Positions 8,530 to 16,273 of a DNA stretch of 64,000 bases are shown here, piece after piece. Source of the stretch: an uncultured Clostridia bacterium (GTDB lineage: Bacteria > Bacillota > Clostridia > TANB77 > CAG-508); assembly GCA_934162255.1 (NCBI GenBank), contig CAKPIG010000005.1:50999-114998 (forward strand). The letters run 5' to 3'. Made by a program: the position numbers and the translations under genes. Numbering within the stretch: the stretch's first letter is position 1; each line of letters starts with the position of its first letter. The notes below the pieces were generated by a model. That model worked only from the letters and a program-made list of their open reading frames with translations. It did no database searches and had not been told where the DNA came from.

Positions 8530-8778
8530 CTATCCTTGTTGTAATTCAGTTTTTAATGTTTCAATTTCTGTTACTGTAGCTTTTTGTGCCGTTTTATAAT
8601 ATCCTTTTGAATTTGCTACTTTAAATAACTCATATTGAAAGCTTTCATCACTGTTTCTTATTTGTTGTAAAGTTTGTCTCAATTGCATATTTTCAGCTTC
8701 AGATATTGCTGTTTGATATGCAGTTAAGTCAGCTTTTACACTTCCTAATATGTCATTTACCATTGTTTTTTCATCCAT
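8530..8778 (-). CDS. CotF-like small coat protein
   Basis: An 82-aa helical protein (MDEKTMVNDILGSVKADLTAYQTAI...) resembling the CotF spore-coat family, whose members are short ferritin-like four-helix fragments found in spore coats or as stress-related proteins. The ATG at 8778 is chosen because GGGAG lies 9 nt upstream; an in-frame TTG at 8784 is too close to it. It follows a second, even smaller relative at 8796-8984 with 17 nt between, so the two are co-transcribed and may pair. The phrase LRQTLQQIRNSDESFQYELFKVA is typical of CotF proteins. Confidence 0.7.
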   Translation of the reverse strand: MDEKTMVNDILGSVKADLTAYQTAISEAENMQLRQTLQQIRNSDESFQYELFKVANSKGYYKTAQKATVTEIETLKTELQQG

Positions 8779-8795
8779 AACCAAAATCTCCCTTA

Positions 8796-8984
8796 CTAAT
8801 TATTCAAAAAACTCATTAATTTTTGTTTTGTGTTTAATGCATCTTGTGCTGACTTTGTAAACATTTGCTTTATCTGAGCATCTTGAACTTGATTTGAATA
8901 TGCAGTTAATTTTTGATATGCAGTTTCATGAGCTCCAATCAAATGTCTTAAATTTTGCAATTCTGCTTGTGTTAAATCTGCCAT
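8796..8984 (-). CDS. Small coat-like helical protein, partner of the CotF-like gene
   Basis: A 62-aa alpha-helical protein (MADLTQAELQNLRHLIGAHE...) resembling the N-terminal half of CotF-type coat proteins and the small clostridial coat-like proteins often encoded beside them. The ATG at 8984 is preferred (GGGTG 6 nt upstream) over a GTG at 8993. It is first in a two-gene unit with 8530-8778; together they would give the helices of one longer CotF protein, so they may form a heterodimer. This pairing is inference from size and adjacency. Confidence 0.65.
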   Translation of the reverse strand: MADLTQAELQNLRHLIGAHETAYQKLTAYSNQVQDAQIKQMFTKSAQDALNTKQKLMSFLNN

Positions 8985-9048
8985 TATAATCACCCTTTCT
9001 AATATTTTATAAATTTATTATGCACTTTTAATAAAAAGTTATACAAAA

Positions 9049-9070
9049 AAAGAAGCATATTCGCTTCTTT
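9049..9070 (-). terminator. Terminator of pcrA
   Basis: AAAGAAGC (9049-9056) and GCTTCTTT (9063-9070) form a perfect stem followed by T-runs on the minus strand, 6 nt after the pcrA stop. Confidence 0.85.
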
Positions 9071-9075
9071 TTTGA

Positions 9076-11352
9076 TTATATAATTTCTAAATTGGCAAAT
9101 TTGGCCATTAATCTCTTATGTCCAACTTTATCAAAATTTATATCTACTTTTAAGTCATTTCCCTCTTCTTCAACATAATTTATTGTTCCTTCACCAAATT
9201 TTTTGTGATATACTCTCACTCCTGATTGATATCCTGATAAATCCATATTTTTAGGTTCATTATTTTTAGTCAAATTATTTAAGAAACTTTCTGCAGTTCT
9301 AAAAGCAAATCCATTATTTGATTTTGCGGCCGCATATACAGGTTCTGAGTTTTTATAAATTTTAACATCAGAATTACTTCTACTTCCATAGCTCCAAGTA
9401 TAATTACTTTCTGGTATAGAAGCAGGTTCTTCATATCCATCTAGCAATTCCTTAGGTATTTCTTGTAAAAATCTTGATGGAGGATTATGTGTTGTTGAGC
9501 CAAATGTTGTACGTTGTTTACTATTTGTTAAATATAATTTTTCTTTAGCTCTAGTAACTCCTACATAGCATAAACGTCTTTCTTCTTCTAGTTCTTTTTG
9601 TTCTACAATTGATTTATATCCTGGAAATACGCCTTCCTCCATTCCTACTAAAAATACTACTGGGAATTCCAAACCTTTTGCACTATGTAATGTCATTAAT
9701 GTTACAGATTCTTCTGTTTCTTCCATATTATCTAAGTCACTTGAAAGTGTTATTCCTTCTAAGAAGTCGCTTAATCCATTTTCTGCTGATTCTTCTTCAA
9801 ATTCTATTGCTACATTTAAAAATTCTTCTAAATTAGCAATTCTATTTTCTGCTTCTTGTGTTTTTTCATTTTCTAATGCTGCCATATATCCACTATCTTT
9901 TAATATCTTTTTTATTAATTCAGATATTGACATTTCATCTTTTTGTGCTCTTATATTTTCAATAAAATTCACAAATTCTCTTGAATTTGAATATACTCTA
10001 TTAAGCCCATATTGTTCTGCATTTTTTATTATTTCATACATTGATGTATTTGCTTGTTTCGCAATACTCGCAATATTATCTAGACTTGTTTTTCCTATTC
10101 CCCTTTTAGGTTCATTTATTATTCTATTTAAGCTTAAATTATCTGATGGATTTTGAATTAATCTTAAATATGAAATTGTATCTTTTATTTCTTTTCTTTC
10201 ATAGAATTTCAATCCACCAATAATTTTATATGGTATTGCTTCTCTTCTTAGTATTTCCTCTATTGCTCTTGATTGGGTATTCATTCTATATAGCACTGCA
10301 AAATCAGAGTATTTTAGTTGTTCTTCTCTTCTTAAATGCTCTATTTGTTCTACTATATATCTTCCTTCATCATATTCATTGTCTGCTGTGAATACTTTTG
10401 GTAATTCTCCTTTTTCATTTTCAGTCCATAATTTTTTATCATATTTTACTTCATTGTTTTTTATTACCGCATTTGCTACATTTAAAATATTTCCTGTGCA
10501 TCTATAATTTTGCTCTAATTTTATTATTTTTGTTCCTGGAAAGTCCTTTTCAAAATTTAGTATATTTGATATATCTGCCCCTCTAAAGCTATAAATTCCT
10601 TGGTCATTATCTCCAACAGCCGTAATGTTTCCATGTTTTGATGCCAACATGGTTACTAATGTAAATTGTGATTTGTTTGTATCTTGATACTCATCTACTA
10701 AAATATATTTAAATTTGTCAGAATAATATTGTAATACGTCTTCATTTTCCATTAAAATTTTTATTGTATAATTTATTATATCATCAAAATCTATTGCATT
10801 ATTTTCTTTAAGCTTTCTTTGATATATTTTATAGACTTCTGCTATTTTTTCTTTTCTGAATTCTCCTTGTGCTCTTACTAAATATTCTTCAGGTTCTAAC
10901 ATTTCATTTTTGGCATTACTTATTTCAGATATTACAGATCTATCACTAAATATTTTTTCATCATATTCTAGTTCTTTCAATATTTGTTTAACCATTGTTC
11001 TTTGATCTGTTGTATCAAATATTATAAATGAAGAATCAAAACCAATTCTGTCTATAAATTTTCTTAAAATTCTTACACATATTGAATGAAAAGTTCCTAC
11101 CCACATTTCTTTTGCAGCCTCTCCAACTAACATTTCAATTCTTTCTTTCATTTCATTTGCCGCTTTATTTGTAAATGTTATTGCTAATATATTCCATGGT
11201 AAAACTCTTTTTTCTTGCATTAAATATGCTATTTTATGTGTTAATACTTTTGTTTTTCCACTTCCTGCACCTGCTATTACTAAGCATGGTCCTTCTGTAT
11301 TTGTCACTGCTTCATATTGTTTATCATTTAATCCTTTTAGTATTTCGTCCAT
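9076..11352 (-). CDS. pcrA: ATP-dependent DNA helicase PcrA/UvrD
   Basis: A superfamily 1A 3'-5' helicase of 758 aa involved in repair and in clearing replication or recombination intermediates. Visible motifs in order: the Q-motif region LNDKQYEAV, Walker A AGAGSGKT (about 28-35), motif Ia TFTNKAANEM, Walker B DEYQDTN (about 220), motif III GDNDQGIYSFRGAD, motif IV QNYRC, motif V TLHSAKGLEFPVVFL and motif VI YVGVTRAKE. The C-terminus carries the Tudor-like fold seen in PcrA (YHKKFGEGTINYVEEEG), which binds RNA polymerase in Bacillus. In Firmicutes pcrA usually neighbours ligA; ligA is not adjacent here. Confidence 0.96.
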   Translation of the reverse strand: MDEILKGLNDKQYEAVTNTEGPCLVIAGAGSGKTKVLTHKIAYLMQEKRVLPWNILAITFTNKAANEMKERIEMLVGEAAKEMWVGTFHSICVRILRKFIDRIGFDSSFIIFDTTDQRTMVKQILKELEYDEKIFSDRSVISEISNAKNEMLEPEEYLVRAQGEFRKEKIAEVYKIYQRKLKENNAIDFDDIINYTIKILMENEDVLQYYSDKFKYILVDEYQDTNKSQFTLVTMLASKHGNITAVGDNDQGIYSFRGADISNILNFEKDFPGTKIIKLEQNYRCTGNILNVANAVIKNNEVKYDKKLWTENEKGELPKVFTADNEYDEGRYIVEQIEHLRREEQLKYSDFAVLYRMNTQSRAIEEILRREAIPYKIIGGLKFYERKEIKDTISYLRLIQNPSDNLSLNRIINEPKRGIGKTSLDNIASIAKQANTSMYEIIKNAEQYGLNRVYSNSREFVNFIENIRAQKDEMSISELIKKILKDSGYMAALENEKTQEAENRIANLEEFLNVAIEFEEESAENGLSDFLEGITLSSDLDNMEETEESVTLMTLHSAKGLEFPVVFLVGMEEGVFPGYKSIVEQKELEEERRLCYVGVTRAKEKLYLTNSKQRTTFGSTTHNPPSRFLQEIPKELLDGYEEPASIPESNYTWSYGSRSNSDVKIYKNSEPVYAAAKSNNGFAFRTAESFLNNLTKNNEPKNMDLSGYQSGVRVYHKKFGEGTINYVEEEGNDLKVDINFDKVGHKRLMAKFANLEII

Positions 11353-11431
11353 TATTCTTCCCTTTCTTTTCTCAAATATGTGTTTGTATTTTACTATACT
11401 TTTTATATTTTTGCAATACTTTATAAAAAAA

Positions 11432-11451
11432 TTCCTAGCATCTGCTAGGAA
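11432..11451 (-). terminator. Terminator after hsp20
   Basis: TTCCTAGC (11432-11439), a 4-nt loop and GCTAGGAA (11444-11451), flanked by A/T runs, end the hsp20 transcript 6 nt past its stop and separate it from the pcrA leader. Confidence 0.85.
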
Positions 11452-11456
11452 CTTTT

Positions 11457-11876
11457 TTAATCTTCTATCTCTATATATTTTTTTTCAGGTAATGCTTCTT
11501 TTTCTTCTATTTTTGGAACTTCAATTTTTAATGTTCCTCTCTTGAATGTTGCTTTTATATCTTCGTTTTTAACTGCTTCTCCTACAAAAAAGCTTCTTGA
11601 ACATTCTCCTACATATCTTTCTCTTCTTACAAATTTACCCTTTTCTTTTTCTTCTTCATTGCTATTCATTGATGCTTGTACTGTTAAATATCCATCTTCT
11701 ACAGAAATTTTTATGTTTTCTTTATCATATCCTGGTAAATCAATTTCAATTAAATATTTGTCAGCCTTTTCTCTAATATCTGTTTTCATTATTTTGTTTT
11801 CATGTTCTATGAAAAATGGATCTCTAAACATTCCTCCAAACAAATCAAAATCATTTTTTCTTGGTATCATCATCAT
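11457..11876 (-). CDS. Small heat-shock protein Hsp20
   Basis: A 139-aa alpha-crystallin-domain chaperone that holds unfolding proteins without ATP. The crystallin domain spans about residues 30-125, including DLPGYDKENIKISVEDGYLTV-like strands and the closing motif FKRGTLKIEVPK. The C-terminal IEIED tail holds a version of the I-x-I oligomerisation motif. GGGAG lies 9 nt upstream of the first of three consecutive ATGs. It is a single-gene unit with a CIRCE element overlapping its promoter, so HrcA control is expected; the leader of about 75 nt also contains a small inverted repeat (TATGTG/CACATA). Confidence 0.93.
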   Translation of the reverse strand: MMMIPRKNDFDLFGGMFRDPFFIEHENKIMKTDIREKADKYLIEIDLPGYDKENIKISVEDGYLTVQASMNSNEEEKEKGKFVRRERYVGECSRSFFVGEAVKNEDIKATFKRGTLKIEVPKIEEKEALPEKKYIEIED

Positions 11877-11956
11877 ATCAATCTACTCCCTTTCATCTTA
11901 TGTGTTGACAGCACATATTTAATTTGTAAAGTTTATCTTTTCCCTTTACATTTTAA

Positions 11957-11984
11957 ATTATACCACCTTTTTTAGCAATGTCAA
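11957..11984 (-). promoter_or_regulatory. Sigma-A promoter of hsp20
   Basis: On the minus strand TTGACA (11984-11979), a 16-nt spacer and TATAAT (11962-11957). The -35 box lies inside the CIRCE element. Confidence 0.88.
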
Positions 11985-11998
11985 TATATGAGTGCTAA
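11972..11998. promoter_or_regulatory. CIRCE operator (HrcA site)
   Basis: TTAGCAATG (11972-11980), 9 nt, GAGTGCTAA (11990-11998). This matches the CIRCE consensus TTAGCACTC-N9-GAGTGCTAA with two mismatches in the left arm and an exact spacer. It overlaps the hsp20 -35 box, so HrcA binding would block polymerase. Confidence 0.88.
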
Positions 11999-12022
11999 AA
12001 TTCACACAATTTTCACATTCTT

Positions 12023-13084
12023 TTAAGACTCTTCTCCATTAAGCTTTTCAGCCCTATCTGCCGCACTTAAATTATCAATCATTTCGTCTAAGTCACCATT
12101 TAAAAAGTTTTCCATTTGGAATATGCTCATTCCTATTCTGTGGTCAGTTATACGGCCTTGTGGATAATTATATGTTCTGATTTTTTCACTCCTATCTCCA
12201 CTACCTACTTGTATTTTTCTTGCATTTGATATTTCTGATTCTTGTTTTTCTTTTTCTATATTATATAGTCTTGATCTTAACATTTTCATTGCATATTCTC
12301 TATTTTGTAATTGTGAACGCTCTGTTTGACATTCAACTACAATCCCTGTTGGTTCATGTATAAGTCTTACTGCTGATGAAGTTTTATTAATATGTTGTCC
12401 TCCAGCTCCTGAAGCTCTGAATACTTCCATTTTTATGTCTGCAGGATTTATTTCTATTTCAACATCTTCTACTACAGGTAATACTGCCACTGTTGCTGTT
12501 GAAGTATGAATTCTTCCACTGCTTTCAGTATCTGGAACTCTTTGTACTCTATGAACTCCACTCTCAAATTTTAATCTACTATATGCTCCTTTTCCATTTA
12601 CCATAAATGAAATTTCTTTATACCCACCGAGTTCAGTTTCATTTTCATTTAAAACTTCAATTTTCCAATGTTTTCTTTCCGCATACATTGAATACATTCT
12701 AAATAGTGTTCCTGCAAATAATGCTGCTTCTTCTCCTCCAGCTCCTGCACGAATTTCACAAATAATATTGTTATCATCATTTGGATCTTTTGGAATTAAT
12801 AACATTTTTAGTTCTTCTTCTATCTTTGGAAGATTTTCCTTTGCTTCATAAAACTCTGCTTCAGCAAGTTCTTTTAGTTCTTTATCTTCCATCATTTCCT
12901 TTGCTTCGTCCATTCTTTGTTTTTCTTTTTTATACTCTCTATATTTCATAACCACTTCTTCTATAGAGCTATGTTCTTTTATTAATTTTTGCCATTCTGC
13001 TTGATTTGCAATTATTTCTGGATCACTTATTAATTTTGTTAATTCCTCATATCTTGTCTCTACGCCTTCTAATTTATCAAACAT
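12023..13084 (-). CDS. prfA: Peptide chain release factor 1
   Basis: A class I release factor of 353 aa recognising UAA and UAG. The GGQ peptidyl-tRNA hydrolysis motif is in GAGGQHINKT, and the codon-recognition motif appears as the usual RF1-type P-x-T variant region around VQRVPDTESSGRIHTSTATV. The protein is full length. The ATG at 13084 has AAAGGAGA 7 nt upstream. In many Firmicutes prmC sits next to prfA; it is not adjacent here. The upstream gene is the YhaN-like ATPase, 74 nt away on the same strand. Confidence 0.96.
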   Translation of the reverse strand: MFDKLEGVETRYEELTKLISDPEIIANQAEWQKLIKEHSSIEEVVMKYREYKKEKQRMDEAKEMMEDKELKELAEAEFYEAKENLPKIEEELKMLLIPKDPNDDNNIICEIRAGAGGEEAALFAGTLFRMYSMYAERKHWKIEVLNENETELGGYKEISFMVNGKGAYSRLKFESGVHRVQRVPDTESSGRIHTSTATVAVLPVVEDVEIEINPADIKMEVFRASGAGGQHINKTSSAVRLIHEPTGIVVECQTERSQLQNREYAMKMLRSRLYNIEKEKQESEISNARKIQVGSGDRSEKIRTYNYPQGRITDHRIGMSIFQMENFLNGDLDEMIDNLSAADRAEKLNGEES

Positions 13085-13158
13085 TTTTATCTCTCCTTTT
13101 TTATTTTTGACTTTTCTATTATACTACATAATGGCGGTTTTTTCAAGCAGTCTGGCTT

Positions 13159-15105
13159 TTATAGTTCTATAAAATTAAAATTTATTTGATTTTCTTCTAA
13201 AACTGCTTTTTCTCTTTTTGTACATGTTAATATTATTACTTGCCTATCTGAAAATTCATTTGCTAAATATTTTAAAATATTTTCTAATCTTTTTTTATCA
13301 TAATAAGCAAATGCTTCATCTAATATTATTGGAACTTTTTCTTCTGAGATTTCATCCAACATAGATAATCTTAGTGATAAATATAATTGGTCGATAGTTC
13401 CTATGCTCAATCTTTCTGCAGAAATATAATTTCCATTTTCTAGTTCTACAATTAATCCTTTTTCATCATTTAAATAAATATTATTATATTTATCATTTGT
13501 TATTTTTGATATATTTTTAGATAATTTTTCTGTAAATATTGGACTCACATTATTTTTCATTTTTTCATATGCTTTTTCTAACATTTCTCTTGCTATATTA
13601 ATGCTTAGTGTTTCATCTTGTAAATCCTTATATTGCTCTTCAAGAGATTCTAACTCTTCTTCTATATTAGATAAATTATCTAATTGTGGCTCTATATTAT
13701 TAAATTCTAGTTCTAATTTATTTAATTCCAATCTATCATTATTTATTTTATTTTCAATATAATTATTTTTTTCTTCTATATCTATTAAAAATAATTTTTT
13801 AATTTCATTTTCATCTATAATTTTATATTTATTTATTGTTTTTTGTTGTTCTAAATTATTTAGCAAATTATTTTCCATATTTATTTTATTTATATCATTT
13901 ATTATTTCTTGATAATTTTTTTCTATTATTTTTATTTCTTTTTCATAATTAATTTTTTCATCATTTATTTTTTCAATTTCTTTATTTTTATTTTTTTCTA
14001 TTTCTTTTATTTTTTTATCTGATTTATTTTTAATTATTTTATATATAATTAAAAATATTGGTATTGTTATTAAAATTGAATATTTTACTATTTTATTATT
14101 AATTATTTGTGGCATAAATATTATCCATAAAATATTAATTAATATTAACAAAATAAATATAATATTTAATTTAATTTGCATTTTATTTTTTTCTTTTTTA
14201 TTTTTTGGATTGTTTTTTTCTTTTATTTTTTTATTTAATTCATCTTCTTTTTCTTCTATTTTATTTTTTAATATATTTATTTTATTTTTATTTTTTTCAT
14301 TTATATTTTCTTTTATTTTTATTTTTTCTTTTTCCAAATTTTCTTTTTCTTTTATTTTTTTAATTTCTTTTATTAATTCATTTTTTATTTCATCTTTTTT
14401 TATTTGATTTTTTAATTCGTTTTTTTCTTGTTCAATTTCATATTGTATATTTTCATATTTTTTTAATTCATTTATTTTTTGTGTATTTTTTTCTATTTTA
14501 TTTTGAATTATATTTAATGGTTTTTCTTTGCTTCTTTCTGTTCCTATTTTTTCTAATTGTCTTTTCTTTAATTTTTCTAGAGCTTTATTATAAGAAATAT
14601 TATCTTCACCTGTTCCTAATAAATTTGATATTTTTTGGATAAGCACACTCTGTGTTTCTTTTCCTATTTTTATTTCTTTTTGCATTGCTACAGATGTTGC
14701 TGTAAACATCTCTTCATTTATTCCTGTTTGCTCATAAAAAAATTCGCTTCCTTTATTTTTATCAATATTAAATTCTTTTGAAATATCTTCTCCATTTTCA
14801 TTAAATATTATTGGATTTCTTTTATTGAATTCTCTATATATTTCATATTTATTTTTATTATCTAGTTCATATAATAATTTTCCAGAAAATTCTTCTGAAT
14901 TCCATGGTTTATATTTTTCAAAATCTGATATTTCTTTTCCTTTTTTATTTTTTGATATTCCATAAAAAATATTTAAAATAAATTTCAATAAAGTAGACTT
15001 TCCACTTTCATTTTCTCCATATATTATATTTATATTATTATTTAATTCTATTTCTTTATTTTTTAATTTTCCATATGAATTAATTTTTATTTTATTTATT
15101 TTCAT
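13159..15105 (-). CDS. YhaN/SbcC-like coiled-coil ATPase with central membrane segments
   Basis: A 648-aa AAA/SMC-type ATPase. Walker A GENESGKST is at about 30-38, and a Q-loop/Rad50-like region follows. A long, extremely Lys/Glu/Asn-rich coiled coil occupies the centre. The signature LSIGTIDQLYLSLRLSML and Walker B VPIILDEAFAYYDKKR are near the C-terminus. Two hydrophobic segments (about residues 310-360, including LNIIFILLILINILWIIFM) interrupt the coiled coil and predict membrane insertion, as in YhaN-type relatives. It overlaps the upstream nuclease gene by 14 nt, the usual YhaO-YhaN arrangement, so the two probably form an SbcCD-like DNA-end-processing complex tethered to the membrane. 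Coding in the coiled coil is unusually AT-rich. Confidence 0.8.
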   Translation of the reverse strand: MKINKIKINSYGKLKNKEIELNNNINIIYGENESGKSTLLKFILNIFYGISKNKKGKEISDFEKYKPWNSEEFSGKLLYELDNKNKYEIYREFNKRNPIIFNENGEDISKEFNIDKNKGSEFFYEQTGINEEMFTATSVAMQKEIKIGKETQSVLIQKISNLLGTGEDNISYNKALEKLKKRQLEKIGTERSKEKPLNIIQNKIEKNTQKINELKKYENIQYEIEQEKNELKNQIKKDEIKNELIKEIKKIKEKENLEKEKIKIKENINEKNKNKINILKNKIEEKEDELNKKIKEKNNPKNKKEKNKMQIKLNIIFILLILINILWIIFMPQIINNKIVKYSILITIPIFLIIYKIIKNKSDKKIKEIEKNKNKEIEKINDEKINYEKEIKIIEKNYQEIINDINKINMENNLLNNLEQQKTINKYKIIDENEIKKLFLIDIEEKNNYIENKINNDRLELNKLELEFNNIEPQLDNLSNIEEELESLEEQYKDLQDETLSINIAREMLEKAYEKMKNNVSPIFTEKLSKNISKITNDKYNNIYLNDEKGLIVELENGNYISAERLSIGTIDQLYLSLRLSMLDEISEEKVPIILDEAFAYYDKKRLENILKYLANEFSDRQVIILTCTKREKAVLEENQINFNFIEL

Positions 15106-16165
15106 CTAATATCTCCATTCCTATCTCAAATGCTTTTTCTATTGTTTTTTTATCATATTCATTATTTTTTAATAATTTTAATATTTCTTCTGCAAATAAT
15201 CCCTTTAATGTTTTTTGATTTGATATTTTTTCTATATCATAATTTATTTTTGTTTTATTTTCTATTTTTATTATTTGAATTGGTAATTCATATTTATATA
15301 ATTCATATTTTTCAATTTCAAAATTTCTTTTTCCTGTTAAAATAATTTTATATAAATAATTTTCTGCTAATTTTAAATTATTTATTTTTTCTATTATTTC
15401 TTCTATTGATTTTATTTCTGTACAGTCTAATTCTATTTGAGAAAATTTATTTTCTTCCAATTCTATATATTCAATTTTTCGTTTTTCTGTATCTCCTACT
15501 ATCATTCCATGTTTTCCTATTTCATCAAAACCTAAAGAAATAGTTGAACCGGGATAAATTATTTTTTCATTTTCTGAATAGTTTGTTTTATGTATATGCC
15601 CTAATGCAATATAATCAAATCCTTTTTCCTCTAGCATTTTTTTACTCATAGAATTATATTGTTTGTCTTCTATTGTAGCTCCATCAAGTGTACCATGTAT
15701 TACTAATATATTTGTTTTTGATGGATTTTCAATTTTTAAATCTTCAATTCCTGATTCCATACAATAAAAGTCGTCAAAACCATATCCATATATATCTGCT
15801 TCTTCTGTTTCTATTTTTGATATTTTTGAGTTAAATATATGAACATTTTTATTCCAATTAAATGTATTGTAATATGACTTTTTTAAAAATGGGTCATGAT
15901 TTCCTGGTGCAATAAATATTTGTGTATTTTCTATTTCTTTAAATAAATCATTTATATATTCTATTGTTGATTTTCTTATATGTTTATGTTCATATAAATC
16001 TCCTGCAATAAAAAAATATTTTATATTTTCCTCTTTTATATACTCTATTATTTTTTTAAATATTTTTCTTTGTTCCATTCTTTTTTTATCACCTAAATTG
16101 CCTTGGTCTGATAAGGCTATAAATGGTGCGTCAAAATGCATGTCTGCTATATGTACAAATTTCAT
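15092..16165 (-). CDS. YhaO/SbcD-like metallophosphoesterase (DNA nuclease)
   Basis: A 357-aa calcineurin-like phosphoesterase of the Mre11/SbcD branch. The metal-binding motifs appear in order: DMHFDAPF (D-x-H), GDLYEHK (GDxx), GNHDPF (GNHD), then a GHIH-type motif in ALGHIHKTNY. The C-terminal half is a capping domain. It overlaps the YhaN-like ATPase by 14 nt, so the two are translationally coupled. The expected function is processing or repair of DNA ends; the exact substrate in YhaO proteins is not established. AAAGGAGC lies about 6 nt upstream of the ATG. Confidence 0.88.
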   Translation of the reverse strand: MKFVHIADMHFDAPFIALSDQGNLGDKKRMEQRKIFKKIIEYIKEENIKYFFIAGDLYEHKHIRKSTIEYINDLFKEIENTQIFIAPGNHDPFLKKSYYNTFNWNKNVHIFNSKISKIETEEADIYGYGFDDFYCMESGIEDLKIENPSKTNILVIHGTLDGATIEDKQYNSMSKKMLEEKGFDYIALGHIHKTNYSENEKIIYPGSTISLGFDEIGKHGMIVGDTEKRKIEYIELEENKFSQIELDCTEIKSIEEIIEKINNLKLAENYLYKIILTGKRNFEIEKYELYKYELPIQIIKIENKTKINYDIEKISNQKTLKGLFAEEILKLLKNNEYDKKTIEKAFEIGMEILDENK

Positions 16166-16237
16166 CTTTTGCTCCTTTCTGCAACATTTGTTTGCATTAT
16201 ATCATTTAAATTATTTTTCTTCAATATTATTTTCAAT

Positions 16238-16268
16238 AAAAAAGATACCTTTTTCAAGATATCTTTTT
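16238..16268 (-). terminator. Terminator after the MMPL operon
   Basis: An A-rich arm (AAAAAGATA) pairs with TATCTTTTT across a short loop, followed by a T-tail on the minus strand, 6 nt after the last stop of the MMPL operon. Confidence 0.7.
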
Positions 16269-16273
16269 ATTAT

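Noticed and set aside
11885..11915. Thermosensor-like leader hairpin (TATGTG/CACATA) before hsp20
   Set aside because: The stem is only 6 bp and does not pair with the Shine-Dalgarno sequence, so there is no good case for a ROSE or fourU element.
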